In this document: in pieces, positions 21,850 to 33,275 of the stretch
Layout: the number at the start of each line of letters is the position of its first letter
Position numbering within the stretch: position 1 is the first letter of the stretch
Notes under the pieces: model-generated
Databases searched by the model: none
What the model was told of the DNA's origin: nothing
Seen by the model: only the letters and a program-made list of their open reading frames with translations
Translations under genes and position numbers: made by a program
NCBI GenBank assembly: GCA_007570785.1
Contig: ML664173.1
Span: forward strand, 14,851,933-14,915,932
DNA length: 64,000 bases
Source: Antilocapra americana
Lineage: Eukaryota > Chordata > Mammalia > Artiodactyla > Antilocapridae
Direction: 5' to 3'

Positions 21850-24702
21850 GAATATATGGATCACAGCCTTGTCATGGCAAAGGGGCTTGTGTAACTCAAT
21901 GAAGCTATAAGCCATATCATGTAGAGCCACCCAAGACACATGGGTCACGGTGGAGAGTTCTGACAAAATGTGGTCCACTGGAGGCTGGAACGGCAAACCG
22001 CTCCAGTATTCTTGCTGTGAGATCCCCACGAACAGTATGAAAAGGCAAAAAAATATGACACTGGAAGATAAGCCCTCCAGGTGGGAAGGTGTCCAATATG
22101 CTACTGGGGAAGAGTGGATAGCAATTACTAATAGCTCCAGGAAGAATGAAGAGGCTGAGCCAAAGAAGAAATGATGCTCAGCTGTGGCTGTGCCTGGTAG
22201 TACAAGTAAAGACCGGTGCTGTAAAGAACAATATTGCAGAGGAACCTGGAATGTTAGGTTCATGAATCAAGGTAAATTGCAAGTGGTCAACAGGAGATGG
22301 CAAGAGTGAACATCGACATCTTGGGAATCAGTGAACTAAAATGTACAGGAATGGGTGGACTTAATTCAAATGACAATTATATCTACTACTGTGGGCAAGA
22401 ATTCCTTAGAAGAAATGGAGTAGCCCTCATAGTCAACAAAAGCATCTGAAATGTAGTACATGGGTGCAATCTCAAAAATGACAGAAGGATCTAGTTTCAT
22501 TTCCAAGACAAACCTTTCAGCCTCACTGCAATCCAAGTCCACATCCCAGCCTCTAATGCCGAAGAAGCTGAGGGTGACCGGTTCTAAGAAGACTTAGAAG
22601 CTCTAAGTCTTAGATCTCCTTGTTTCAAACTTCAGGCTTAAATTGAAGGAAGTGGGGAAAGTAGGAGAAAAAAAGACCTAAACCAAATCCCTTATGATTA
22701 TACAGTGGAAATGATGAACAGATTAAAGGGATTAGATCTGGCAGACAGAGTGGCTGAAGAACTATGGATAGAGGTTTGTACCATTGTATAAGAGGCGATG
22801 ACCAAAATCATCTCAAAGAAAAAGAAAAGAAATTCAAGGAGGTAAAGTGGTTGTTTGAATAGGCTTTACAGATAGCTGAGAAAAGAACAGAAAGGCAAAG
22901 AAGAATGGAAAGATATACCCAACTGAATGCAGAGTTCCAGAGAACAGCAAGGAGAGATAAGAAAGCCTTCTTAAGTGAACAATGCAAAGAAATACAGGAA
23001 AACAACAGAATGGGAAAGAATAGAAATCTTTTCAAGAAAACTTAATATATCAAGGAATATTTCATGCAAGGATGGGCATGATAAAGGACAGAAACGGTAA
23101 GGACCTAACAGAAGCAGAAGAGAGTAAGAAGAGATGGCAAGAGTATGCAGAAGAATGATACAAAAAAAAGTCTTAATGACCCAGATTACCATGGTGTGGT
23201 CACTCATCTAAAGTCAGACATCCTGGAGTGTGAAGTCAGTGGGCATTAGGAAGCAGCTAGTGGATGAAATGGAATTCCAGATAAATTATTTAAAATCCTA
23301 AAAGATGATGCTGTTAAAGAGCTGCACTCAATATGTCAGCAAATTTGGAAAACTCAGCAGTGGCCACAGGACTAGAAAGGTCAGTTTTCATTCCAATCCC
23401 AAAGAAGGGCAATACCAAAGAATCTTCAAACTATCACACAATTGTGCTCATTTCACATGCTGGTAAGGTAACGCTCAAATACTTCAAGTTAGACTTCAGC
23501 AGTACATAAAGCAAGAAGTTCCACATGAACAAGCTGGGTTTAGAAAAGGCAGAGGAACCAGAGATCAAATTGTCAATATTTGTTGGGTCATATAGAAAGC
23601 AAGAGAATTCCAGAAAAACATCTACTTCTGTTTCACTGACTATGCTAAAGCCTTTGACTATATGGACTACAACAAATCTTGGATAATTCTTGAAGAGATG
23701 AGAATACCAGACCACCTTACTTGGCTCCTGAGAAACCTGTATGGGAGGTCAAAAAGCAACAGTTAGAGCTGGACATGGAACAATGGACTGGTTCTAAATT
23801 GGCAAAGGAGAAAGGCAAGGCTGTCGCCCTGCTTATTTAACTTTAATGCAGAGTACATCATACAAAATGCTGGGCTAGATGAATCACAAGCTGGAATCAA
23901 GACTGCTGGGAGAAATCTCAGCAACCTCAGATACGCAGATGATACCTGTCTAATGGCAGAAAGTGAACAGGAACTGAAGAGCCTCTTGATGAGGGTGAAA
24001 GAAAAGAGTGACAAAAACTGGCTTAAAACTCAACATTCAAAAACTAAGATCAAAGCATACAGGCCCATAATTTCATGGCAAGTAGAGGGGAAAAAGTGGA
24101 AGCAGTGACAGATTTTATTTTCTTGGGCTCCAAAATAACTGGAGATGGTGACTACAGCCATGAAATTAAAAGACATTTGCTTCTTGGAAGGAAAGCTATG
24201 ACAAACCTAAATAGCATATTAAAAAGCAGAGGTATCACTTTGCTGACTAAGGTTGGCATGGTCAAAGCTACGGTCAATCCAGTAGTCCTGTACAGATGTG
24301 AGAGTTGGACCATAAAGAAGGCTCAGTGCCGAAGAATTGATGCTTTTGAACTGTGGTGTTGGAGAAGACTCTTGAGAGTCCCTTGGACCACAAGGAGATC
24401 AAACCAGTCAATCTTTAAGGAAATGAACCTTCAATATTCATTGGAAGGACTGGTACTGAAGCTGAAGCTCTAATACTTTAGCCATCTGATAAGAAGACTC
24501 ATTGTAAAAGACTCTGATGGTGAGAAAGATTGAAGGCAAAAGGAGAAGGGGGTAGGAGAGGATGAGATGGTTAGACAGCATTGCCGACTCAATGGAAATG
24601 AATTTGAGCAAACTCCAGGAGACATTAAAAGACAAGGAAGCCTGGTGCTGCAGTCCATGGGGTCACAAAGAGTCAGAAGTAACTTAGGGACTGAACAACC
24701 AC
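21850..24702 (+). repeat. BovB (RTE) LINE, near full length
   Basis: The copy starts in the 5' part of BovB (ATGGATCACAGCCTTGTCAT region) and keeps the endonuclease region (about 22310-22600), the RT region (about 22960-24000) and the 3' end. A length of 2.85 kb against the roughly 3.2 kb of BovB, and an abrupt join near 22600-22640, indicate an internal loss. Many frame breaks make it inactive. It is the only BovB here with both EN and RT blocks. Confidence 0.9.
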
Positions 24703-24761
24703 AGGAATAAAAACAATCTTTGCATTTACTATGGGACTATCTACACGAAGAGATATTTTAA

Positions 24762-24980
24762 AATATATTTAAAAAATATTTATCTATTTATTTGGCTGTC
24801 ATGTCTTACTTATGGCATGTGGAATCTCTGTTGCAGCATGTGCACCCCAGATTGCAGGCTCAGTAGTTGTGGATGTGGGCTTAGTTGCCCCACAAAATGT
24901 GGATCTTAGTTCCCCAACCAGGGATCCCACCCTGCATTTAAATGCAGATTTTTAACCACTGGACAACCAGGGAAGTCCCC
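24762..24980 (-). repeat. CHR-type SINE, near full length
   Basis: It ends on plus with CCACTGGACAACCAGGGAAG and includes the tRNA-derived GGGATCCCACCCTGCATTT block and the left-side ATTTATTTGGCTGTCATGTC body. Confidence 0.85.
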
Positions 24981-25236
24981 TACATGAAGAAATATTAAGT
25001 TGGATGACTCACTGCTTCTAACTCATATGGATTATTAGTGCTAAACTGTACAAGAATGACCATGAAGTATTCAGAAGCTGCAACTTAAGAGCAATCTGCT
25101 ATTAAAGTCAAAAGGTAATTGTTGGTAACTTGGGCAGAAATCAAAGTCAGTCAGAATTACTTTCAAACACTCTTTGGAAGACAGGTCTCATTTGAGACTG
25201 ACAAGAAGTCTCAATAAATCTAACGCAGGGCTTCCC

Positions 25237-25412
25237 AGTCTCCTGAGAAATCTCTTATGTAGGTCAAGAAACAATGGTTAGAACTGGACATGTGGTTCAA
25301 AACTGAGAAAGGAGTACAACAAGGCTGTATACTGTCACCCTGTTAATTTAGCTTATATGCAGAGTACATCACGCAAAATGCTGGGCTGGATGAATCACAA
25401 AAGCTAGAGTTC
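25237..25412 (+). repeat. BovB (RTE) LINE internal fragment
   Basis: A 176-bp piece of BovB RT (CTCCTGAGAAATCTCTTATG onwards to CTGGGCTGGATGAATCACA). Both ends are cut. Confidence 0.85.
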
Positions 25413-27009
25413 AAACCAAGAGAGTGTGAGGGATGACTGATTCTGCAGTGTTCCTGGAAATGGTGAAAGTTCTGGAGATGGAAGAAGAGTTAGACATGGG
25501 CTTACTACAGTCTCAGCTGCAGTAACTGCCTTAGTTCAGACCCTTCTCTGCAGACGAACTGTCTGTAATTATCAAAAACTGCTGAAGGGCAGGATTCCTG
25601 ATGAACTGAGCCACCTAAAAAGTGAAATAAGATAGGTGCCTCCGTTAGTAGCAATGGTGAATTAGAAGAACTCCACTAAGGGGTGACATCTCAACACAGA
25701 AAGGAACTTTCCTTGGGCCACGTTCAAAGTTAGTACCTAAAGAGTTTCCTCAAATATTAGATATATATTTCCTAACCCAGAATTTGATTCACTTGCTCCA
25801 TTTCTTTCTACTCCTTCTGCCTCTTCCATTTTCCTAAGGTCCAAGAAGGATCCTGGCACTGAAGGGAACAGGCCTTTCAAAGATGTTGTTCAATAATACA
25901 TTGTAAACAAATAGTATCTCTGTAAGTGGAAATACTGTCTGCATTTATTATTTTGAGAGATTTCTTCTAGGGCAAGTCTCTACTTAGGGAATAGAAGATG
26001 ATTAAATGGCTGGCTAGGAGTTCCACCACTATTAAGATCACACCATACAGCAGGCCTACGTAACATGCCATCACCAAAAAGGGTTATAATGGGTAAAATC
26101 CCCATTATCCATTTTGTTGGTAAGAGTGATTCTGTGTTTCCTTTATTTGTGGTTTCCTCTCCCTGCCTCCGACCATTATTTTGATCGGTGGAAACTTTTC
26201 CTGAAAGTGATATTCTTCCTTTAAGATCTGTTTTGATCGCTACTTCACAAGGTTGACTGTGGTCTGGTGCTATATTTCAAGACTTTCCTCATCCCTAACA
26301 CAGAGCTACTAGTTTTCTACTTCAATGGCTTAGTGAAAGTCTCTCTTGGATTCATGCCACCACATTAGGAATGACCCTTCCATAGAAGGGAGGACCTACA
26401 AAAGGAAAATGCTCAAGATTTTACAGAAAGAGTAGAGTTAGAAACGCTGATCTCACCAGGGCTGTGGCAAACAGTTGTGGTGGCATTTGTCAAGGTCCTG
26501 AAAAGAAACATCCTCAAACTTGATCAATTTTATAAAATACTGGTGGACCACCACTTTCAATTCTCAAAGGACAGAAGAAATCCTAAGATGCAAATTAGGC
26601 TAAAGAATTGAATTCCCCCTCCCCTGCCCCCTGCCAAAAGACTTCAGCTTTGCTTAGCAAACATTTCTCACCGATTAATTATCTTCTAATTTTCCACACA
26701 ACATATCTATGTGCAGAGAGGTGTATGTGTAATCCTGTCCAGGGATGATATACACATTTCACAAACAGATACTAACATTCCAATCCTTAGCAAATAACAA
26801 TTAGAACATTATTGTGAATCTGGTTCCAAAACCAATTCAAGAAACATTTAGTGAAGTCAGTTTGTGTACTATTGGTGCACAGAACATTGTGTACTGTTGG
26901 TGCACATTTTACAAATCTACTTGATTTCTTGTCACATTTCTTTTCATTCCTAGTATTATTTATGTGTGTCTTTTCACTCAAAATTATTAATCATTGCAGA
27001 GTTTTCGTT
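25413..27009. other. No gene seen; unique-looking stretch with a short tandem repeat
   Basis: No coding exon is supported. A 20-bp unit occurs twice at a 25-bp spacing (26862-26881 and 26887-26906) with one mismatch. Confidence 0.45.
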
Positions 27010-27129
27010 TGCTATTTCATTCATTGCTTCACCAAGTTTTTAACGAACACCTAATGTGAGCCAGACACTGACTGAGGCACTGTTCTCCCACGTGCCAGGC
27101 TGTTCTAAGTGATTTCTGTATTCTTATCA

Positions 27130-27455
27130 TTTGATTTTGGCTAATTTACTGTTGTTTCATTTATAGTGTTTCAAGTTAAATGACTAACTCCTTGATTTTC
27201 AAGCTTTCCTATCTTTGGAATAGATGTGTTTAAAGTTATAGGCTTACTTTTGAGTGCAGTTTTGACTACCCCACAAATCTGAAATATCATCCTTTCACGG
27301 CCATTCAGTTCTAATGATTATTATTTTTGTTATGATTACCTCTTTAACAACTGAGTATTATATACTCTATTTTAAAAAACTTCTACACACATGGGCCTTT
27401 AAAAAAACTATTATTTCTAAATTAAGTATATTTATTATAATTATAATTATCAATT
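27130..27455 (-). repeat. Old L1 LINE fragment (antisense)
   Basis: The text follows the old L1 ORF2 region in antisense. It appears to be the start of a long minus-strand old L1 that resumes at about 27690, 28000 and 35145 after later insertions. Confidence 0.6.
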
Positions 27456-27461
27456 ATATAT

Positions 27462-27668
27462 GTAATTCTTCTCAAGTGGCTCAGTGGTAAAGAATCTGCC
27501 TGCCAATGTAGAAGATGCAGGTTTGACACCTCGTCTGGGAAGATCCCCTGGAGAAGGAAACTGCAACCCACTCCAGTATTCTTGCCTGAGAACCCCATAG
27601 ACAGAGAAGCCTGGCAGACTACCATCCATGGGGGTCGCAAAAGAGTTGAACACAACTTAGCGACTGAA
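27462..27668 (+). repeat. Bov-tA SINE
   Basis: Standard Bov-tA order from CTTCTCAAGTGGCTCAGTGG to TAGCGACTGAACAG. A short (GA)n run follows at 27669-27690. Confidence 0.9.
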
Positions 27669-27789
27669 CAGAGAGAGAGAGAGAAAGAGATTATAAAGTG
27701 TGATATTGATATTTTGAAATAGGTGGAGCCTTCATTTATGACACAGTATGTACTGAAATTTCATAAACATTCCACGTATACTTATTTTC

Positions 27790-27995
27790 TAAAATGTTTA
27801 TTTACTTGGCTGCCCCAGGTCTTAGTTGCCACACTTGGGATCTTCAGTCTTCATTGCAGCACGCGGAAGTTTTAGTTGCAACAGGCAGACTCTTAGTGCA
27901 GCTTGTGGGGTCCAGTTCCCCGACCAGGGGTCGAACCTGGGCCGCTTACACTGGGAGCAGAGAGTCTGAGCTACTGGACCACCAGCAAAGTCCTC
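27790..27995 (-). repeat. CHR-type SINE, near full length
   Basis: It contains the tRNA-like GGGGTCGAACCTGGGCC block and ends with TACTGGACCACCAGCAAAG. Confidence 0.87.
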
Positions 27996-28117
27996 CACAT
28001 GTACTTTAAAAGAATGCATATTATCCCTCTTGGGCGCAAGAGACTATGCATAGCTATTCATGGTTTCCCATGAGTTGTGACTCATAAAGGGGGTGTTTGT
28101 AAAATTAATTTAGGGGA

Positions 28118-28133
28118 CACAATCAGCATTTTA
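28118..28133. repeat. Target-site duplication of the young L1 (left)
   Basis: CACAATCAGCATTTTA is repeated exactly at 35129-35144. A 16-bp perfect duplication indicates recent L1 insertion. Confidence 0.95.
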
Positions 28134-28190
28134 TTTTTTTATTTATTTATTTTTTTTAGACAATTTTACTTTTATTTTATTATTATTTTT
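28134..28190 (-). other. L1 poly(A) tail region (poly(T) on plus)
   Basis: T-rich run broken by TTATTTA-type interruptions next to the left TSD. It marks the 3' end of the L1. Confidence 0.85.
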
Positions 28191-28255
28191 TTTGTTTGTT
28201 TGTTTTTGCCATACATTGTCATGATATCACCAAGGGTTTACATATGCTTCCCCTC

Positions 28256-28288
28256 TGGGACCCCCCTCCCTCCCCCCTCCCCCCCGGG
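28256..28288 (-). other. G-rich tract in the L1 3'UTR (G-quadruplex type)
   Basis: The minus strand shows several runs of four to seven guanines separated by single adenines. Such a purine-rich tract is a known feature of L1 3'UTRs. Whether it folds here is inference. Confidence 0.7.
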
Positions 28289-28479
28289 AAATCTCGCTGC
28301 ACCAGTCCCGAGCATCAATCCTGGGCTGGCGATTGATTAGACACATGACAATTAACATGTTTCAGTGCCCTTCTCCCAAATCATCCCACCCTTACCCTCA
28401 TCCACAAAGTCCACGAGTCTATTCTATACATCTGCGTTCCTTTTGTTGTCTCGCATGTTGGGTTCTCGTTACTGTCTTT

Positions 28480-31400
28480 CTAAATTCCATATATATGCGT
28501 TAATATACTGTATTGTTGTTTTTGCTTCTGGCTTACTTCACTCTGGATAATGGGCTCCAGTTTCGTCCATCTGAGTAGAATTGCTTCAAATGAATTTTTT
28601 TTTAATGCTGAGTAATATTCCATTGTGTATATGTACCACAGCTTTCTTATCCATTCATCAGTTGGTGGGCATCTATGTTGTTTCCATGTCTTGGCTATTG
28701 TAAACAATGCAGTGATGAACATTGGGGTACACGTGGCTCTTTCAATTCTGGTTTCCTCGGTGTATATGCCCAGCAGTGGGATTGCTGGGTCATATGGCAG
28801 GTCTATTTGCAGCTTTTTAAGGGACCTCCATACTGTTTTCCATAGTGGCTGTACTAGTTTGCATTCCCACCAACAGTGTAAGAGGGTTCCCTTTTCTCCA
28901 CATCCTCTCCAGCATTTATTGCTTGTAGACTTTTGGATGGCAGCCATTCTGACTGGTGTAAAGTGGTACCTCATTGTGGTTTTGATTTGCATTTCTCTGA
29001 TAATGAGTGATGTTGAGCATCTTTTCATGTGTTTGTTAGCCATTTTTATATCTTCTTTGGAGAGATGTCTGTTAAGTTCTTTGGCCCACTTTTTAATTGG
29101 GTTGTTTATTTTTCTAGAATGGAGCTGCAGGAGTTGTTTGTATATTTTTGAGATTAATTGTTTGTCTGTTGCTTCATTGGCTATTATTTTCTCCCATTCT
29201 GAAGGCTGTCTTTTCACCTTGCTTATAGTTTCCTTTGTTGTGCAAAAGCTTTTAATTTTAATTAGGTCCCATTTGTTTATTCGTGTTTTTATTTCCAGTA
29301 TTCTGGGAGGTGGGTCATGGAGTATCCCGCTTTGGGCTATAGCAGAAAGTGTTTTGCCTATGTTATCCTCTAGGAGTTTTATAGTTTCTGGTCTTATGCT
29401 TAGATCTTTGATCCATTTTGAGTTTATCTTTGTGTATGGTGTTAGAAAGTGATCTAGTTTCATTCTTTTACAAGTGGCTGTCCAGTTTTCCCAGCACCAC
29501 TTGTTAAAGAGGTTGTCTTTTCTCCATTGTATATTCTTGCCTCCTTTGTCAAAGATAAGGTGTCCATAAATGCGTGGATTTATCTCTGGGCTTTCTATTC
29601 TGTTCCATTGATCTATATTTCTGTCTTTGTGCCAGTACCATACTGTCTTAATGACTGTGATTTGTAGTATAGCCTAAAGTCAGGTAGGTTGATTCCGCCA
29701 GTTCCATTCTTCTTTCTCAAGATTGCTTTGGCTATACGAGGTTTTTTGTATTTCCATACAAATTGAGAAATTATTTGTTCTAATTCTTTGAAAAAGACCT
29801 CTGGTAGCTTGATAGGAATTGCATTGAATCTATAGATTGCTTTAGGTAGTATACTCATTTTCACTATATTGATTCTTCCAATCCACGAACAGGGCACATT
29901 TCTCCATCTGTTTGTGTCCTCCTTGATTTCTTTCATCAGTGTTCTATAGTTTTCTATATACAAGTCTTTTGATTCTTTAGGTAGAAATACTCCTAAGTAT
30001 TTTATTCTTTTTGTTTCGATGGTGAATGGAATCGTTTCCTTAATTTCTCTTTCTGATTTCTCACTGTTAGTGTATAGGAATACCAGGGATTTCTGTGTGT
30101 TGATTTTATATCCTGAAACTTTGCTATATTCACTGATTAGCTCTAGTAATTTTCTCGTAGAGTCTTTAGGGTTTTCAATATAGAGGATCATGTCATCTGC
30201 AAACAGAGAGAGTTTTACTTCTTCTTTTCCAATCTGGATTCCTTTGATTTCTTTATCTGCTCTGATTGCTGTGGCCAAAACTTCTAAAACTATGTTGAAT
30301 AGTAGTGGTGAGAGTGGGCACCCTTGTCTTGTCCCTGATTTCAGGGGGAATGCTTCCAGTTTTTCACCATTGAGGATAATGTTTGCTGTGGGTTTGTCAT
30401 ATATAGCTTTTATTATGTTGAGGTATGTTCCTTCTATTCCTACTTTTTGGAGGGTTTTTATCATAAATGGATGTTGAATTTTGTCAAAGGCTTTCTCTGC
30501 ATCTATTGAGATAATCATGTGATTTTTATTTTTCAATTTGTTAATGTGGTGTATTACATTGATCGATTTACGAATATTGAAGAATCCTTGCATCCCTGGG
30601 ATAAAGCCTACTTGATCATGATGTATGATCTTTTTGATGTGTTGTTGGATTCTATTTGCTAGAATTTTGTTGAGGATTTTTGCATCTAAGTTCATCAGTG
30701 ATATTGGCCTGTAGTTTTCTTTTTTTGTGGCATCTTTGCCGGGTTTTGGAATTAGGGTGATGGAGGCCTCATAGAATGAGTTTGGAAGTTTACCTTCGTC
30801 TGCAATTTTCTGGAAGAGTTTGAGTAGGATAGGTGTTAGCTCTTCTCTAAATTTTTGGTAGAATTCAGCTGTGAAGCCATCTGGTCCTGGGCTTTTGTTT
30901 TTTGGAAGATTTCTGATTACGGTTTCAATTTCCGTGCTTGTGATGGGTCTATTAATATTATCTATCTCTTCCTGGTTTAGTCTTGGAAAGTTATACTTTT
31001 CTAGGAATTTGTCCATTTCATCCAAATTGTCCAGTTTATTTGCATATAGTTGCTGATAATAGTCTCTTATGATCCTTTGTATTTCTGTGTTTTCTGTTGT
31101 GATCTCTCCGTTTTCATTTCTAATTCTGTTGATTTGGTTCTTCTCCCTTTGTTTCTTGATGAGTCTGGCTAATGGTTTGTCAATTTTATTTATCTTCTCA
31201 AAGAACCAGCTTTTGGCTTGGTTGATTTTTGCTATGGTCACTTTTGTTTCCTTTGCATTTATTTCTGCCCTGATCTTTAAGATTTCTTTCCTTCTACTAG
31301 ACCTGGGCTTCTGCATCTCTTCCCTTTCTAGTTGCTTTAGGTGTAGAGTAAGGTCATTTATTTGATTTTTTTCTTGTTTCCTGAGGTGAGCTTGTATTGC

Positions 31401-32297
31401 TATGAACTTTCCCCTTAGCATTGCTTTCACAGTGTCCCATAGGTTTTGGGCTGTTGTGTTTTCATTTTCATTCGTTTCCATGCATAACTGAATTTCATTT
31501 TTAATTTCTTCTGCGATTTGTTGGTTATTCAGCAGTGTGTTGTTGAGCCTCCATATGTTGGAAGTTTTGAGAGGTTTTCTCCTGTAGTTGATATCTAATC
31601 TCACTGCATTGTGGTCAGAAAAGATGCTTGGGATGATTTCAATATTTTTGAATTTATCAAGGTTAGATTTATGGCCCAGGATGTGATCTATCCTGGAGAA
31701 GGTCCCGTGTGCACTTGAGAAAAAGGTGAAATTCCTTGTTCTGGGGTGGAATGACCTATAGATATCAATTAGGTCTAGTTGGTATATTGTTTCATTTAAA
31801 GTTTGAATTTCCTTGTTACTTTTCTGTCTAGTTGATCTGTCCATTGGTGTGAGTGGTGTATTAAAGTCTCCCACTATTATTGTGTTGTTGTTGATTTCCC
31901 CTTTCATACTTGTTAGCATTTGCCTTACATATTGTGGAGCTCCTATGTTAGGTGCATAAATATTTATAATTGTTATTTCTTCTTCCTCGATTGATCCTTT
32001 GATCATTATGTAATGTCCATCTTTATCTCTTTTCACTGCCTTTATTTTAAAGTCTACTTTATCAGATATGAGTATTGCCACTCCTGCTTTCTTTTGGTCT
32101 TTATTTGCATGGAATATCTTTTTCCAGCCTTTAACTTTCAGTCTATATGTGTCCCTAGGTTTGAGGTGGGTCTCTTGTAGACAACATATATAGGGGTCTT
32201 GTTTCTGTATCCAATCGGCCAATCTTTGTCTTTTGGTTGGGGCATTCAGCCAGTTTACATTTAAGGTAATTATTGATAAGTATGATCCCGCTGCCAT
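28480..32297 (-). pseudogene. L1 ORF2 (endonuclease/reverse transcriptase), one frameshift
   Basis: The start is the ATG at 32297, 51 bp after ORF1. The N-terminal endonuclease is intact with conserved Asn, Glu and Asp/His positions (a [12 protein letters not shown] block at about residue 142 and [10 protein letters not shown] at about residue 201). The reverse transcriptase is intact through the FADDMILYI motif, and the C-terminal Cys-rich part is present to the stop at 28480-28482. A single missing base near 29660 (after LYYK) shifts the frame and gives a stop at 29613. The remaining frame is open from about 29660 to 28480 without a further stop. If the base were present, the length would be about 1272 residues, which is normal for L1 ORF2. 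The protein would bind and reverse-transcribe its own RNA in cis; this copy makes only a C-terminally shortened form of about 894 residues. Confidence 0.95.
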
Positions 32298-32348
32298 TTA
32301 TTTTATTGTTTTGGGTTCCAGATTATCTATCCCATCTGTGTTTCCTAT

Positions 32349-33275
32349 CTAGGCAAGTTCCTTTAGCATTCGTTGGAGGGCTGGTTTGGTGTTGCTGAAT
32401 TCTCTCAGTTTCTGCTTGTCTGGGAAAATTTTGAATTCTCCTTCAAATTTGAATGAGATCCTTGCTGGGTACAGTAGTCGGGGTTGTAGATTGTTTTCTT
32501 CCATGACTTTAAGTATGTTTTGCCATTCCCTTCTGGCCTGAAGCGTTTCTGTTGAGAGATCAGCTGTTATCCTTATGGGATTCCCCTTGTGAGTTATTTT
32601 TTGCTTCTCCCTTGCTGCTTTTAATATTTGGTCTTTGTATTTGATATTTGCCAATTTGATTAATATGTGTCTTGGGGTGTCCCGCTTGGGGTTCATTCTA
32701 TTTGGGATTCTCTGTGTTTCTTGGACCTGAGTGGCTATTTGCTTCCCCAATTTAGGGAAGTTTTCTACAATTATCTCTTCAAGAATTTTCTGATGGTCTT
32801 TCTTTTTGTCTTCTTCTTCTGGGACTCCTATGATTCGAATATTGGTGCATTTAATATTGTCCCAGAGGTCTCTAAGATTGTCTTCATTTCTTTTAATTCT
32901 TTTTTCATTTTTCCTTTCTGTTTCATTTATTTCTGCCATTCTGTCTTCTACCTCACTTATTCTGTCTTCTATCTCTGTTATTCTACTGTTGGTTCCCTCC
33001 AGGGTGTTTTTGATCTCATTTATTGCATTATTCATTGTATTTTGTCTCTTTTTCATTTCTTCTAAGTCCTTGTTAAAGCTTACCTGCATCTTCTCAATCC
33101 TTGCCTGCAGGTTATTGAGCTGCAACTCCAACTTATTTTCCAGGTTTTGGATCATTTTCACTATCATTATTCGGAATTCTTTGTCAGGTAGACTTCCTAT
33201 CTCTTCATCTTTTGTTTGGTATAGGGGGTATTTATCCTGTTCCTTTACTTGCTGGGTATTTCTCTGCCTTTTCAT
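32349..33275 (-). CDS. L1 ORF1 protein (RNA-binding chaperone), intact
   Basis: The frame is 308 codons with no internal stop, close to the usual length of mammalian ORF1p (about 300-340 residues). Residues about 40-135 have the heptad-rich charged pattern of the trimeric coiled coil (ELQLNNLQARIEK onwards). Residues about 140-230 match the RRM-like domain (LRDLWDNIKCTNIRIIGVPE). The rest matches the C-terminal domain with the ARREWQNILKVMEE block. It works as an RNA-binding trimer in the L1 ribonucleoprotein. It lies 51 bp upstream of ORF2, the arrangement for termination-reinitiation. Confidence 0.95.
   Translation of the reverse strand: MKRQRNTQQVKEQDKYPLYQTKDEEIGSLPDKEFRIMIVKMIQNLENKLELQLNNLQARIEKMQVSFNKDLEEMKKRQNTMNNAINEIKNTLEGTNSRITEIEDRISEVEDRMAEINETERKNEKRIKRNEDNLRDLWDNIKCTNIRIIGVPEEEDKKKDHQKILEEIIVENFPKLGKQIATQVQETQRIPNRMNPKRDTPRHILIKLANIKYKDQILKAAREKQKITHKGNPIRITADLSTETLQARREWQNILKVMEENNLQPRLLYPARISFKFEGEFKIFPDKQKLREFSNTKPALQRMLKELA

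Noticed and set aside
28625..29452. 275-codon plus frame
   Set aside because: It is the antisense shadow of L1 ORF2.
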